A stretch of 64,000 bases of DNA from Pseudoxanthomonas sacheonensis. GTDB lineage: Bacteria > Pseudomonadota > Gammaproteobacteria > Xanthomonadales > Xanthomonadaceae. The translations under genes and the position numbers were made by a program. Below, one piece after another: positions 40,551 through 49,304 of this stretch. The notes under the pieces were generated by a model that did not search any database, was not told the origin of the DNA, and saw nothing but the letters and a program-made list of their open reading frames with translations. Location: positions 31,927 to 95,926 of the forward strand of contig NZ_PDWS01000019.1 in the NCBI RefSeq assembly GCF_010093305.1, written 5' to 3'. The first letter of the stretch is position 1, and each line of letters starts with the position of its first letter.

Positions 40551-40585
40551 AAAAAGGCGGCTGGTCCTTTTGGCCAGCCGCCTTT
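40551..40585 (-). terminator. Rho-independent terminator of the ZnuD-like receptor gene
   Basis: On the minus strand, a 12-bp perfect stem AAAGGCGGCTGG and complement CCAGCCGCCTTT with a short loop is followed by TTTTT. It lies 20 bp after the receptor stop and next to the marR promoter, separating the two units. Confidence 0.9.
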
Positions 40586-40604
40586 GCCGGTTACGGCAAG
40601 GCCG

Positions 40605-42662
40605 TCAGAAGAACACCCGGATGCCCGTCGAGAAATTGCGGTCCGGCAGCACCACCGAATCCTTCAGGAAGGAAGTGTGCACGCGCGCGGTTTCGCCGGT
40701 CAGGTTGCTGCCGTCCACGAACAGCTCCCATGCGGTGTCGCCCTGGTCGTGGTGGTAGGCGACATGCGCGTCGACCAGCGTGTAGCCCGCAGTCGGGGTT
40801 TCGTTGACAGCCACCTTGTCCTGCTTGTCGTAGCGCACCGCACCCAGCGACGCGCGCCAGCCTTCGCGTTCCCAACGCAGCTGCGCGCCGAACCGCGAAG
40901 GCGCGATGCGCGGCAGGTTGCCGCCCGCCGCCAGCGTTCCGCGCACCGTATCGCCATACACGCGCAGGTCCCAGGTGCCGTTGTCGTTGTTGGCCAGGTG
41001 GAAAGTGGCTTCCCCCTCGAAGCCATGGAAGCGCGCATCGGCCTGGCTCCATTGGCGGATCGGCAGGAATTCGCCCTCCTCGAATTCGGTTTCCTCGCCG
41101 GTATCGACCAGATAGATGAAATCGTCGAAACGGTTGTAGTAGACCGAAGCCTTGGCGTCCATGAAGTCGGACTGGTACTGCAGGCCGAATTCCAACTGGT
41201 TCGCTTTTTCCTTGCCCAGGTTCGCATCGCCGATTTCATAGGCCAGCGTCGCCAGGTGCGGACCGTCGGAGAACAATTCTTCCTCGGCCGGCGCGCGTTC
41301 GGCATGGTCCAGATTGGCGGTCACGCGCCATTGTTCGTTGAGCCGCCAGCCGCCCGCCAGCGACAGGCTCAGCGGTTTGAAATCGCGGGCGGTGCCGTTG
41401 ACCGGATCGGCCTCGATACTGTCGAGGCGCGCGCCGAGATCAAGCTGGAAATCGTTCCAGTTCTTGCGGGCCACGCCGAACACGCCCAGCGAGCGGGTAC
41501 TGGTCTCCGGGACGAAGGATTCCTCGCCGATCGCGGCGAAGGTCGACTTGCCGCCCTGTATGCCGACGGCGGTTTTCCATCCCGACATTTCCGCGAACGC
41601 GGCTTCCACGCGGCCTTCGTTGGCGTTCTTGGTGAAGGTGGTGCCGACTTCCTCGCCTTCGAACTCGATGTGGTTGTAGTCGGTATGGCCGAAGCTGTAG
41701 CGCAGGCTGCTGCCTTCGCCCCAGGGATCGGTCAGGCCGCCCTTGAGGTCGTAGCGGTTCTGGCGCAGTTTCAGCCAGACGCCGCGTTCGCCGGCGGCCA
41801 GGTCGCCAGGCTCGCCCGGATTGCCGTAATCGTCTTCGAAACGCGAAGCCGACACGCCGATGAAGCCCCAGTCGCCCAGCAACGAACCGCCGACCGCGCC
41901 GGTCTTGGTGTCGATGAAGGTATTGGCCTGCTTGCCGTCCGGCGTGTCGTAGTCCTTGTTGTTGCGGTACACCGCATCGGCGTGCAGGGCGAAGCGGTCG
42001 TTGCCGCCGTCGACGCGCACCAGGTCGGTGTTGCCTTCGTTGACGCTGTCGAAACGCACTTCGGCGCGGCCGCTGAAGCCGCCGTCGATGGCCGCTTCGG
42101 GAATCCGCCCGTCGACCACGTTGACGATGCCGCCGATGGCGCCGCTGCCGTAGAGCAGGGTGGAGGGGCCCTTCAACACCTCGATCTGGTCGGCCAGGAA
42201 GGCTTCCACGGCCGGCGAGTGGTCCTGGCTGACGGTGGACACGTCCTGGCTGGACAAACCATTACTCAGTACTGCAACGCGCGGGCCGTCCAATCCGCGC
42301 AGGATCGGCCGGCCGACGCCCGGGCCGAAGTTGGAGCTCTGCACGCCCGGCAGGCTGGAGATGGTCTCGCCCAGGCTGGCGGCGCGGCTTTCGTCCAGGC
42401 GCTCGCCGGTCAGCACCTCGGCGGGCTTGCTCAGGGCGTCGGCGGCATCGCGCAGGGGGCTGGCGGTCACCACCACGCTGTCCAGGTCCTTGACGTGACG
42501 GTCGCTGGGCTCGCCATCGGTATGGCGGGTATCGGTGGGCGGGACGTCGGCGGCGGTCGCCTCCGTGCTATCGGCGCCGGCGGCCCAAGCCAGGGCGGGG
42601 GAAAGGGCCAATGCCAGGGCAATGGCTAGCCTGTGGCGGGAATGCGCGGGGCTGGGATTCAT
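40605..42662 (-). CDS. znuD: TonB-dependent receptor, ZnuD-like
   Basis: A 685-residue outer-membrane receptor. Signal peptide (ends near PALAWAAG), then TonB box-like LDSVVVTASPLRD. The plug domain has RPILRGLDGPRVAVLSNGLS and VEVLKGPSTLLYGSGAIGG-type residues (QIEVLKGPSTLLYGSGAIGG). The 22-strand barrel ends in a terminal Phe (STGIRVFF). A short His/Asp-rich part follows the signal peptide (DTRHTDGEPSDRH). The Zur-type operator upstream (42702-42723) points to zinc as substrate, as for ZnuD. The ATG at 42662 is the one before the signal peptide. The gene ends at a strong terminator. Confidence 0.88.
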   Translation of the reverse strand: MNPSPAHSRHRLAIALALALSPALAWAAGADSTEATAADVPPTDTRHTDGEPSDRHVKDLDSVVVTASPLRDAADALSKPAEVLTGERLDESRAASLGETISSLPGVQSSNFGPGVGRPILRGLDGPRVAVLSNGLSSQDVSTVSQDHSPAVEAFLADQIEVLKGPSTLLYGSGAIGGIVNVVDGRIPEAAIDGGFSGRAEVRFDSVNEGNTDLVRVDGGNDRFALHADAVYRNNKDYDTPDGKQANTFIDTKTGAVGGSLLGDWGFIGVSASRFEDDYGNPGEPGDLAAGERGVWLKLRQNRYDLKGGLTDPWGEGSSLRYSFGHTDYNHIEFEGEEVGTTFTKNANEGRVEAAFAEMSGWKTAVGIQGGKSTFAAIGEESFVPETSTRSLGVFGVARKNWNDFQLDLGARLDSIEADPVNGTARDFKPLSLSLAGGWRLNEQWRVTANLDHAERAPAEEELFSDGPHLATLAYEIGDANLGKEKANQLEFGLQYQSDFMDAKASVYYNRFDDFIYLVDTGEETEFEEGEFLPIRQWSQADARFHGFEGEATFHLANNDNGTWDLRVYGDTVRGTLAAGGNLPRIAPSRFGAQLRWEREGWRASLGAVRYDKQDKVAVNETPTAGYTLVDAHVAYHHDQGDTAWELFVDGSNLTGETARVHTSFLKDSVVLPDRNFSTGIRVFF

Positions 42663-42701
42663 CGGGGGGGTTATTCCGGGAAGTGGAGGGGAGGGTTGAC
42701 G

Positions 42702-42723
42702 AATGTTATAATATACCAACATT
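42702..42723. promoter_or_regulatory. Probable Zur box in the znuD/merC divergent promoter
   Basis: The string AATGTTATAATATACCAACA matches the known gammaproteobacterial Zur operator (TGTTATANTATAACA) over its left half and centre, with the right half less conserved. It lies 40 bp from the receptor ATG and 31 bp from the MerC-domain ATG, so one bound repressor could shut both genes. zur itself is at 38224-38709. Confidence 0.72.
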
Positions 42724-42753
42724 GGAAAACGACCCCTCCCGAAAGTCATACTG

Positions 42754-43167
42754 ATGCCCATGGATTCCCGCTTCCGCAGCCTGCTAGACCGTTTCGGCGC
42801 CACCGGCTCGATGATCTGCGCCGTGCATTGCGCCCTGACCCCGCTTTTACTGGCGGCGATTCCGTCGCTGGGGATATCGGCGTGGCTGGGCGACGGTTTC
42901 GAGCGCGGTTTCGTGCTGTTCGTGACCGTGCTGGGCCTGTTCAGCCTGCTCTGGGGCTATCGCCGCCATCGCGCTTTCCGCGCGCTCACCCTGCTGCTGA
43001 TCGGTCTGGCGGTGCTTTGGGCCGGCGCCTACTATCCGCCGCTGCACCATCAGGTGGTGGTGCACGCCATCGTCATGACCCTGGGCGGTACGCTGGTGGG
43101 GCTGGCGCATATCATCAATCTGCGCCTGAACCACTGGCACATTCACGATGCCAGCTGTGCTCATTGA
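42754..43167 (+). CDS. MerC-domain inner-membrane protein
   Basis: A 137-residue protein with four predicted membrane segments. The MerC-type paired cysteine is in GATGSMICAVHCALTPLLL (CAVHC), which in MerC binds a soft metal ion. A His-rich end (NHWHIHDASCAH) could also bind metal. Because it shares the probable Zur box with a ZnuD-like receptor, a part in zinc passage across the inner membrane is more likely than mercury resistance; no mer genes are near. The ATG at 42754 is followed by a second in-frame ATG at 42760. Confidence 0.85.
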   Translation: MPMDSRFRSLLDRFGATGSMICAVHCALTPLLLAAIPSLGISAWLGDGFERGFVLFVTVLGLFSLLWGYRRHRAFRALTLLLIGLAVLWAGAYYPPLHHQVVVHAIVMTLGGTLVGLAHIINLRLNHWHIHDASCAH

Positions 43168-43231
43168 GGCCTGCGTGATAGGCTTTGCGGCCTCGCGCGC
43201 AAGGCGCTACAGCTGAATACAGGAGCAAACC

Positions 43232-43417
43232 ATGGGCAAAGGTGATCGCAGGACCGCCAAGGGCAAGCGCAATATCGCTAGCTACGGCAACGCACGCACG
43301 CACGTTTCCAAAGTCGCCGTCGGCCCGGCCGCGCCTGTCGCGAAGAAGACCGTGACCAAGGCGGCGGCGCCGGCGAAGAAGGCCGTTGCCAAGAAGACGG
43401 TGGCCAAAGCCGGCTGA
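43232..43417 (+). CDS. 30S ribosomal protein bTHX (S31) with Ala/Lys-rich tail
   Basis: A 61-residue basic protein. The first 24 residues (MGKGDRRTAKGKRNIASYGN and ARTH) match the THX family, in Thermus a 26-residue peptide in the head of the small subunit. The remaining 37 residues are an Ala/Pro/Val/Lys repeat (AAPAKKAVAKKTVAK) like histone H1-type tails. A run of such residues would bind RNA non-specifically. The ATG follows GGAGCAAACC. It is followed by a strong terminator. Confidence 0.88.
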   Translation: MGKGDRRTAKGKRNIASYGNARTHVSKVAVGPAAPVAKKTVTKAAAPAKKAVAKKTVAKAG

Positions 43418-43439
43418 TCGGCTCACTGCCGCGATGCGC

Positions 43440-43470
43440 AAAACGCGACGCCTGGCGTCGCGTTTTCGTT
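43440..43470 (+). terminator. Rho-independent terminator of the bTHX gene
   Basis: Perfect 13-bp stem AAAACGCGACGCC and complement GGCGTCGCGTTTT with a one-base loop, followed by CGTTT. It lies 22 bp after the bTHX stop. Confidence 0.8.
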
Positions 43471-43502
43471 TGTGTCGGCGGCACGGCGATTCTCTTCACT
43501 TT

Positions 43503-43569
43503 GTAGAGCCGAGCTTGCTCGGCTGCTCTTCGTGCAAGATCAAAAGCAGCCGAGCAAGCTCGGCTCTAC
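43503..43569. repeat. GTAG-headed palindrome, 'CCGAGCTTGCTCGGCTGCT' family, copy 2
   Basis: Arms GTAGAGCCGAGCTTGCTCGG and complement around a 20-bp loop. It is related to the copy at the prpF stop (2292-2382), and lies 14 bp from the end of hutI. Confidence 0.85.
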
Positions 43570-43583
43570 AAAATGGTGCGCCG

Positions 43584-44819
43584 CTAAAGCCGGTTTCCTG
43601 CCGCGTAGGCGGCCATGAGCGGATCGCCGCCAAGCCAGTAGGCGAGTTCGGCCGGTTGGCGGATGTTCCAGTGCGCGAAATCCGCGCGCATGCCTACCTG
43701 CAGCGTTCCGCGGTCCCGCAAGCCCAGCGCGCGGGCTGCGTTGAGCGTGGCCCCACGCAGGGCTTCTTCGGGCGTCAGCCGGAAATGGGTGCAGGCCAGC
43801 GACATCGCCAGCCGCAACGACTGCAATGGCGAGGTGCCGGGATTGCAGTCGGTGGCCACGGCCATCGGCACGCCGTGCTGGCGGAACAGATCGAGCGGAG
43901 GCAGCACGGTCTCGCGCAGGCAGTGGAACGCGCCCGGAAGCAACACCGCCACGGTGCCGGCGGCTGCCATCGCACGCACGCCGGCTTCGGAGGTGTGCTC
44001 GACATGGTCGGCGGAAAGCCCGCCGAATTCGGCCACCAGCGCCGCACCTTCGCCATCGCTCAGCTGATCGGCATGCAGCTTGACCGGCAGGCCCAGCGCC
44101 CGCGCCGTTTCGAACACGCGCCGCGTCTGCGCAAGCGTGAAGCCTATGCGCTCGCAGAAGGCGTCCACCGCATCCACCAGCCCCTCGCCATGCAGGCGAG
44201 GCAGCCATTCGCAGACCGCAGCGATGTAGTCGTCCGCACGCCCCGCGAACTCGGGCGGCAGCGCATGCGCGCCCAGGAAGGTGGTGCGCACGGTAATTCC
44301 CAGTTCGTCGCCGATGCGTCGCGCCACGCGCAGCATCTTGCGTTCGTTGTCGAAGTCCAGACCGTAGCCGGACTTGATCTCCAGCGTGGTCACGCCGTCG
44401 CCGCGCAAGGCGCTCGCGCGCGGCAGAGACTGGACGAACAGTTCCTCTTCGCTCGCTTCCCGCGTGGCGCGTACGCTGGAAACTATGCCGCCGCCATCGC
44501 GGGCGATCTGCTCGTAGCTGACGCCGCGCAGGCGCTGCTCGAACTCGCCGGCGCGGTCGCCGGCGAACACCGCGTGGGTGTGGCAATCGACCAGGCCGGG
44601 GGTGATGCAACCGCCGGAAGCGCGGATCACTTCCCGCGCGCAACGTTCGGGTTGGGCCGGCAGATCGGCAGCACGGCCGACGAACCGCAGCACGCCGTCG
44701 CTCCATGCCAGAGCGCCATCCTCTATCGCGCCGTAGCCGCCGTCTCCCTCCAGCGTCACCAGATCCGTTCCGAGAATCAGACCGTCCCAGCGCGCACCTT
44801 GCCCCGTATCAATCCCCAC
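43584..44819 (-). CDS. hutI: Imidazolonepropionase HutI
   Basis: A 411-residue amidohydrolase of histidine degradation. It opens imidazolone-5-propionate to N-formimino-glutamate. Metal ligands are in [19 protein letters not shown] (HxH), KLHADQLSD and [12 protein letters not shown]; the conserved Asp is in [16 protein letters not shown] at 44819 is chosen because GGAGG lies five bases upstream and it gives the usual N-terminus before [11 protein letters not shown]. In-frame starts at 44882 and 44831 would add up to 21 Ala-rich residues and overlap further with the small gene upstream. That small gene ends 11 bp inside hutI, so the two are coupled. hutF is divergent. Confidence 0.92.
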   Translation of the reverse strand: MGIDTGQGARWDGLILGTDLVTLEGDGGYGAIEDGALAWSDGVLRFVGRAADLPAQPERCAREVIRASGGCITPGLVDCHTHAVFAGDRAGEFEQRLRGVSYEQIARDGGGIVSSVRATREASEEELFVQSLPRASALRGDGVTTLEIKSGYGLDFDNERKMLRVARRIGDELGITVRTTFLGAHALPPEFAGRADDYIAAVCEWLPRLHGEGLVDAVDAFCERIGFTLAQTRRVFETARALGLPVKLHADQLSDGEGAALVAEFGGLSADHVEHTSEAGVRAMAAAGTVAVLLPGAFHCLRETVLPPLDLFRQHGVPMAVATDCNPGTSPLQSLRLAMSLACTHFRLTPEEALRGATLNAARALGLRDRGTLQVGMRADFAHWNIRQPAELAYWLGGDPLMAAYAAGNRL

Positions 44820-44988
44820 TGCCGCCTCCATCGCCGCAGCCGCCGTCGCTGGAATCGCACGCGCTGCCGGAGTCGCCGTCATAGCCGCTATCGCCGCCGC
44901 CGTCGGAACGCTGGCTGGGACGGCGCGAGCGAGCGAGCAGCCAGGCGAATGCCAGCACGACCAGCAATGCGATCAGAAACAGTTCCAT
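44809..44988 (-). CDS. Small membrane protein with Gly/Asp/Cys-rich tail, 59 residues
   Basis: Not previously named as far as I can tell. The first 20 residues form a hydrophobic helix ([19 protein letters not shown]), followed by a basic RSRRPSQR and a tail of Gly, Asp, Ser and two Cys ([20 protein letters not shown]). This resembles tails of small 'CDSGGGDGGGG' membrane proteins seen in several proteobacteria. It ends 11 bp inside hutI, whose SD lies in its last codons. It lies 65 bp from the divergent hutF start. It could tether or insert into the inner membrane, and its cysteines might bind metal. Coding status is inferred from its composition and overlap. Confidence 0.65.
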   Translation of the reverse strand: MELFLIALLVVLAFAWLLARSRRPSQRSDGGGDSGYDGDSGSACDSSDGGCGDGGGSGD

Positions 44989-45053
44989 AGGTGTCAGGGA
45001 AGCGGCGACGCGTTAGCCTAACGCAATCCGCCTTCCGGCAATCGGGAATCCGC

Positions 45054-46328
45054 ATGTCCGCACCGCCAGCCAGTCCGTCGGCACTGTTGTCGCAAACCCC
45101 GCAGGGCCGCTGGCGCGTTCCGGGTATCCCCAATCTGCATTCGCATGCGTTCCAGCGCGCGATGGCCGGACTGGCCGAACGCCAGACCCATCCCGAGGAC
45201 AGCTTCTGGACCTGGCGCGAAACCATGTACCGGTTCGCCGCGCGCATGGATCCGGACAGCACTTATGCGGTCGCCGCCCAGCTGTATGCCGAGATGCTGG
45301 AGGCCGGTTACACCACCGTGTGCGAGTTCCATTACCTGCACCATGCGCCGGATGGAAAACCCTACGCGGACCCTGCGGCGATGTCGCGCGCGCTGATCGC
45401 CGCAGCGCGCGATACCGGCATCCGCATGACCTTGCTGCCGGTGCTGTACATGACCGGCGGCTTCGACGGCCGCGCCTTGTCCGCGCGCCAGCAGCGCTTC
45501 GGTCACGATGTCGAGGGGTTCCTGCGTTTGCTGCAGACCCTGCGCGCCGAGCAAAGCGGGCTGCTGCGCATCGGTTGCGCGTTCCACAGTCTGCGCGCGG
45601 TGCCCGAAGCGGCCATGCGCGAAGTGCTGGCGGCATTGCCAGCGGATGCGCCCTTGCACATCCATATCGCCGAACAGGTCGGCGAGGTGCAGGACTGTCT
45701 TTCGCTGCGCGGCGCGCGGCCGGTCGAATGGCTGCAGCAGAACTTCGAGGTCGATTCGCGCTGGACCCTGGTGCACGCCACCCACCTGACCCCGGTGGAG
45801 ACCAAGCAGCTCGCCGCCAGCGGCGCCACCGTGGCGATCTGCCCGACCACCGAAGCCAACCTGGGCGATGGCCTGTTTCCGTTGCGCGCCTATCTGGATG
45901 CGGGCGGCGCCTGGGGCATCGGTTCGGATTCGCATATTTCGGTATCGCCGGTGGAAGAACTGCGCTGGCTGGAATACGGCCAGCGCCTGGTCACCCGCCA
46001 TCGCAACATCGCGGTAAGCGCCGGCTCCAGCAGTGCCAACTCCAGCAGTGTCGGCGAAACGTTGTTGCGCGGCGCGCTGGCCAGTGCGCCGCAGGCGACA
46101 GGCCAGGACGTAGCGCAAGATTTTGTGGTGCTGGAAGCCGATGCGCCGATCTTCGCCGGAGCGCATGCGGACGATGTCATCGATCGCTGGATATTCAGCG
46201 GCAATCGCCCAGCGGTACGCGAAGTGCATGTCGGCGGTCGGCGAGTGGTCGCCGACCGCCGCCACCTGGAGCGCGATGCCATCGCGCAGGGTTACCGGCA
46301 AGCCGTGGCCGGCCTGTTAGCGGACTGA
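45054..46328 (+). CDS. hutF: Formimidoylglutamate deiminase HutF
   Basis: A 424-residue amidohydrolase that converts N-formimino-glutamate to N-formyl-glutamate and ammonia, the step after HutI. Metal-binding motifs are PGIPNLHSHAFQRAMAGL, PLHIHIAEQVGEVQDC, WTLVHATHLTP and the Asp in GIGSDSHISVSPVEELR. The protein is about 25 residues shorter at the N-terminus than typical HutF (about 450), so part of the small beta-domain is missing or begins differently. An in-frame GTG at 44991 adds 21 residues without family resemblance. It is divergent from hutI. Confidence 0.9.
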   Translation: MSAPPASPSALLSQTPQGRWRVPGIPNLHSHAFQRAMAGLAERQTHPEDSFWTWRETMYRFAARMDPDSTYAVAAQLYAEMLEAGYTTVCEFHYLHHAPDGKPYADPAAMSRALIAAARDTGIRMTLLPVLYMTGGFDGRALSARQQRFGHDVEGFLRLLQTLRAEQSGLLRIGCAFHSLRAVPEAAMREVLAALPADAPLHIHIAEQVGEVQDCLSLRGARPVEWLQQNFEVDSRWTLVHATHLTPVETKQLAASGATVAICPTTEANLGDGLFPLRAYLDAGGAWGIGSDSHISVSPVEELRWLEYGQRLVTRHRNIAVSAGSSSANSSSVGETLLRGALASAPQATGQDVAQDFVVLEADAPIFAGAHADDVIDRWIFSGNRPAVREVHVGGRRVVADRRHLERDAIAQGYRQAVAGLLAD

Positions 46329-46445
46329 GCCTGGCTTACTCCACCGATCGCGGGTTCCGTCGTCTGGCGGTCGGGGTTCGTCGCAAGTCCGGGCGGCCTC
46401 CGGGAAAATCCGGAATCGTGCAGGCTCTTGAATAGGGAGAACGCC

Positions 46446-48071
46446 ATGAAACTCCGTTTCGCCACCCTGGCTCTCGCTCTGGCCGCCGCCAACGCCCATG
46501 CGATGACCGATACCGAACTGCGCGAAGTCGTCAACCAGCGTCTGCATGGCGACCGCACCGGCGCCTGCATGGCGGTGGCGGTCATCGAGAAAGATGCCGT
46601 CGCCCGCACCTTCGCCTGTGCCGACGACAAGGATGTCGCGCGCATCGACGCCAAGAGCGCCTTCGAGATCGGCTCGGTCAGCAAGACCATGACCGCCGCA
46701 CTGCTCGCCGACCTGATCGGGCAGGGCAAGGCTTCGCTGGACGATCCCCTGGCCGACTATCTGCCGACAGGCACCAAGGTGCCTGTGTTCGAAGGCAAGA
46801 AAATCCTGCTGCGCCATGTGGTCACCCACACCTCCGGTCTGCCGGCGCTACCGGCACGGCTTGGCGCAACGGACATGAACGATCCCTACGTCAACCTGAC
46901 CGAGGAGGCGCTGCTGGCCTCGCTCGGCGATGCCACGCTCTCCGCCGCGCCGGGAACGAAGTTCGAATATTCCAACTTCGCCTCCATGGTGCTGTCCTAT
47001 GCGGTCGCACGCCGCGCAGGGGAGGATTACGAAACGCTGATCCGCCAGCGCCTGTTTGCGCCTTTGAAGATGGATGACGCCTACATCAGGCAGTTGCCGG
47101 CTGGCGTGCGCGCGGCGCAAGGGCATTCGCCCAACGGCAAGGCGGTGCCGGCCTGGAATTTCAGTACCAATCTTGCCGGTGTCGGCGGCGTACGCGCCAC
47201 GCTCGACGACATGGTCGACTACGTACAGGGCGAACTCGGTAAACCTGCGGTTTCGATAACGCCCGCGCTCAAGCTCAGCCAGCAGGAAGTGTCGAAGACG
47301 CCGCCCATGGCGATGAACTGGATGCTGATGCCGGTGGCGGGGCGGACAGTGCACGTGCACGAAGGCGGCACGGGCGGATTCTCGTCCTTCGTCGCATTCG
47401 ACGTTGCCAGGCAGCGCGGCGTGGTGATCCTGTCCGACACCACCTGGAACTCGCTCGGCAGCCTGGGCACGCTCGGCCTGCACCTGGTCGATGAGAGCTT
47501 CCCGCTGGGCAAGCCGCGCAAGGCGGTCAAACCGCCGGCCGATTTACTGGAGGGACTGGTCGGCGACTATCGGGTCGGCGCCAAGAAGATGAAGCTCAGC
47601 CGCAGGGACGGTGCGCTGGTGATCCAGGCCGAAGGGCAGCCCGCCTACACGATGGCCTATGACGATGCGGGCGATTTCTACCCATTGGATTTCGACGCGT
47701 TGCTGCGCCCGGGGCGCACCAGCAGCGGTTACGGCTTCACCTGGATGCAGATGGGCGGGGCGATGGCGGCACAGCGCGTGGATGGCGTGGCGACGGCGCC
47801 GAAGATCGCGCTGCCGGCCGGAAAATTGCGCGAATACGCCGGCGAATATCCACTGACATCGGGCTTCGGTCTGACCGTGATGGAAAAAGACGGCAGGCTT
47901 TTCGTTCAAGGCACCGGCCAGCAGGCGATAGAAGTGAGCGCGGTGAAAGCGGATGTGTTCGTAGCCGATATCGTGGCCGCGGAGATCCAGTTCGAACGCG
48001 ATGCGTCCGGCAAAGTGATCGCGCTGACTCTGCTGCAGGGCGGCCAGAAGCTGCGCGGTGAGCGCAAGTGA
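46446..48071 (+). CDS. Secreted serine hydrolase, beta-lactamase/PBP-like fold
   Basis: A 541-residue periplasmic protein of the class C beta-lactamase-related family. A signal peptide (ends AANAHA) is followed by the nucleophile motif S77-V-S-K80 (EIGSVSKTM), the YxN motif in FEYSNFASM and the third motif HEGGTGGF. A C-terminal beta-rich region follows (about 370-541). Substrates in the family include D-amino-acid peptides, esters and beta-lactams; none can be assigned. The ATG at 46446 follows AGGGAGAACGCC. Its last codons overlap the start of the sensor kinase gene (GTGA), which suggests that the hydrolase and the LytS/LytTR pair act together. Confidence 0.87.
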   Translation: MKLRFATLALALAAANAHAMTDTELREVVNQRLHGDRTGACMAVAVIEKDAVARTFACADDKDVARIDAKSAFEIGSVSKTMTAALLADLIGQGKASLDDPLADYLPTGTKVPVFEGKKILLRHVVTHTSGLPALPARLGATDMNDPYVNLTEEALLASLGDATLSAAPGTKFEYSNFASMVLSYAVARRAGEDYETLIRQRLFAPLKMDDAYIRQLPAGVRAAQGHSPNGKAVPAWNFSTNLAGVGGVRATLDDMVDYVQGELGKPAVSITPALKLSQQEVSKTPPMAMNWMLMPVAGRTVHVHEGGTGGFSSFVAFDVARQRGVVILSDTTWNSLGSLGTLGLHLVDESFPLGKPRKAVKPPADLLEGLVGDYRVGAKKMKLSRRDGALVIQAEGQPAYTMAYDDAGDFYPLDFDALLRPGRTSSGYGFTWMQMGGAMAAQRVDGVATAPKIALPAGKLREYAGEYPLTSGFGLTVMEKDGRLFVQGTGQQAIEVSAVKADVFVADIVAAEIQFERDASGKVIALTLLQGGQKLRGERK

Positions 48072-49291
48072 TCGGCCCACGGCAGGACTATCCCTTGAGC
48101 GACGCGCTGCCTTCCGATGTGCTGGTCGGCGGCAATGCAGTGTGGAGCCGCTATCGCCGCTACCCTGTCTTCAGTACGCGCTGGCTGCTGGGACGCAGTG
48201 CGGTATTCGCGGCGATCCTTCTGTTCGTCGCTGTGGTGATCGGCACCGGAACCGGACTGGCGATGCAGGACTGGTGGGTCGGCGTGCGGATAGGCCTGAC
48301 CGAGTGGGTCGCCTTCATTCTGATGGCGACGATGGGCCCGGCCTTGGCTACCTGGGTCAGGCACCGGCGCTGGCCGGTGTCACGCGAACGCAAAGCCGTG
48401 GTCATTGCCGTGTTGCTGGGCATGCTGATCAGTTTCTTCGTCGACCGGCTCGCTTCGGGCTATGTCGAACAACTGATACGCCCCTGGACGGCGGCAAGAG
48501 GGATGGGCTCGGTTCCGCAGATGGGAGCGCTGGCCAAGGCTGTCGGTCTGGCCATGAATCTGGCGGTGCTGATCGTGGTGTACGGCTTGTTCGGCGGCGG
48601 TTTGTCGCTGCGTGCCTACTTCAGCGAACGACAGCGCTGGGATCGGCACAACAGCAGGCAACAGCTGGCTGCGGCGCAGGTGGAGGCGCGCGACGCCGAC
48701 CTGCGCCTGGGCGTATTGCAGGCCCAGGTGGAGCCGCACTTCCTGTTCAACACGCTGGCTTCGGTGCGTGCGCTGGTGCGTCAGGATCCGGCGCAGGCGG
48801 AAAACACATTGGACGCGCTGGTGGATTTCCTGCGCGCCAGCATTCCCAAGCTGCGCGATGGCGAATCGAAACTGCATTCCACGCTGGGGCAGCAATTGGA
48901 TCTTTGCCACAGCTATCTGGCCTTGATGCAGGTACGCATGGGCGGAAGACTGAGCTACGCGGTGGAAGCCGATCCTGCGTTGCGCACTGCGGCATTCCCG
49001 CCGTCCATCCTGATCACCCTGGTGGAGAACGCGATCAAACACGGCATCGAACCCAAGCCCGGGCCCGGACGCGTGCATATTCTCGCCTCCCTGCATGAGG
49101 GCAGGCTGCTGGTGCGGGTTGTCGACGATGGAGTAGGCCTGCAACCAGGACTGGGTAGCGGCATGGGTCTGGTCAATGTGCGCGAACAGCTGGCAAGCCG
49201 CTTCGGTGGGCGCGCAAGCTTCAACCTGCATCCGTTGCCCGGCGCAGGAGTGAGCGCGGAGATAAGCATACCGATGGAACACAGCACATGA
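48068..49291 (+). CDS. LytS/AlgZ-type sensor histidine kinase
   Basis: A 407-residue membrane histidine kinase. Four predicted transmembrane helices lie in about residues 40-190. The cytoplasmic His_kinase domain (PF06580 type) carries the phospho-His in LQAQVEPHFLFNTLASVRAL. The ATP-binding part has LVENAIKHGIEPK and GMGLVNVREQLASRFG. It lacks an extracytoplasmic sensor domain of any size, so it probably senses through its membrane helices or partner proteins. The start is GTG at 48068, overlapping the hydrolase stop by 4 bp. The response regulator follows after 13 bp. Confidence 0.92.
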   Translation: MIGPRQDYPLSDALPSDVLVGGNAVWSRYRRYPVFSTRWLLGRSAVFAAILLFVAVVIGTGTGLAMQDWWVGVRIGLTEWVAFILMATMGPALATWVRHRRWPVSRERKAVVIAVLLGMLISFFVDRLASGYVEQLIRPWTAARGMGSVPQMGALAKAVGLAMNLAVLIVVYGLFGGGLSLRAYFSERQRWDRHNSRQQLAAAQVEARDADLRLGVLQAQVEPHFLFNTLASVRALVRQDPAQAENTLDALVDFLRASIPKLRDGESKLHSTLGQQLDLCHSYLALMQVRMGGRLSYAVEADPALRTAAFPPSILITLVENAIKHGIEPKPGPGRVHILASLHEGRLLVRVVDDGVGLQPGLGSGMGLVNVREQLASRFGGRASFNLHPLPGAGVSAEISIPMEHST

Positions 49292-49304
49292 AGGGACAGT
49301 CCGC

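Noticed and set aside
42662..43167. A mercury-resistance cluster because of the MerC domain.
   Set aside because: No merR, merT, merP or merA nearby; the shared Zur-type operator points to zinc.
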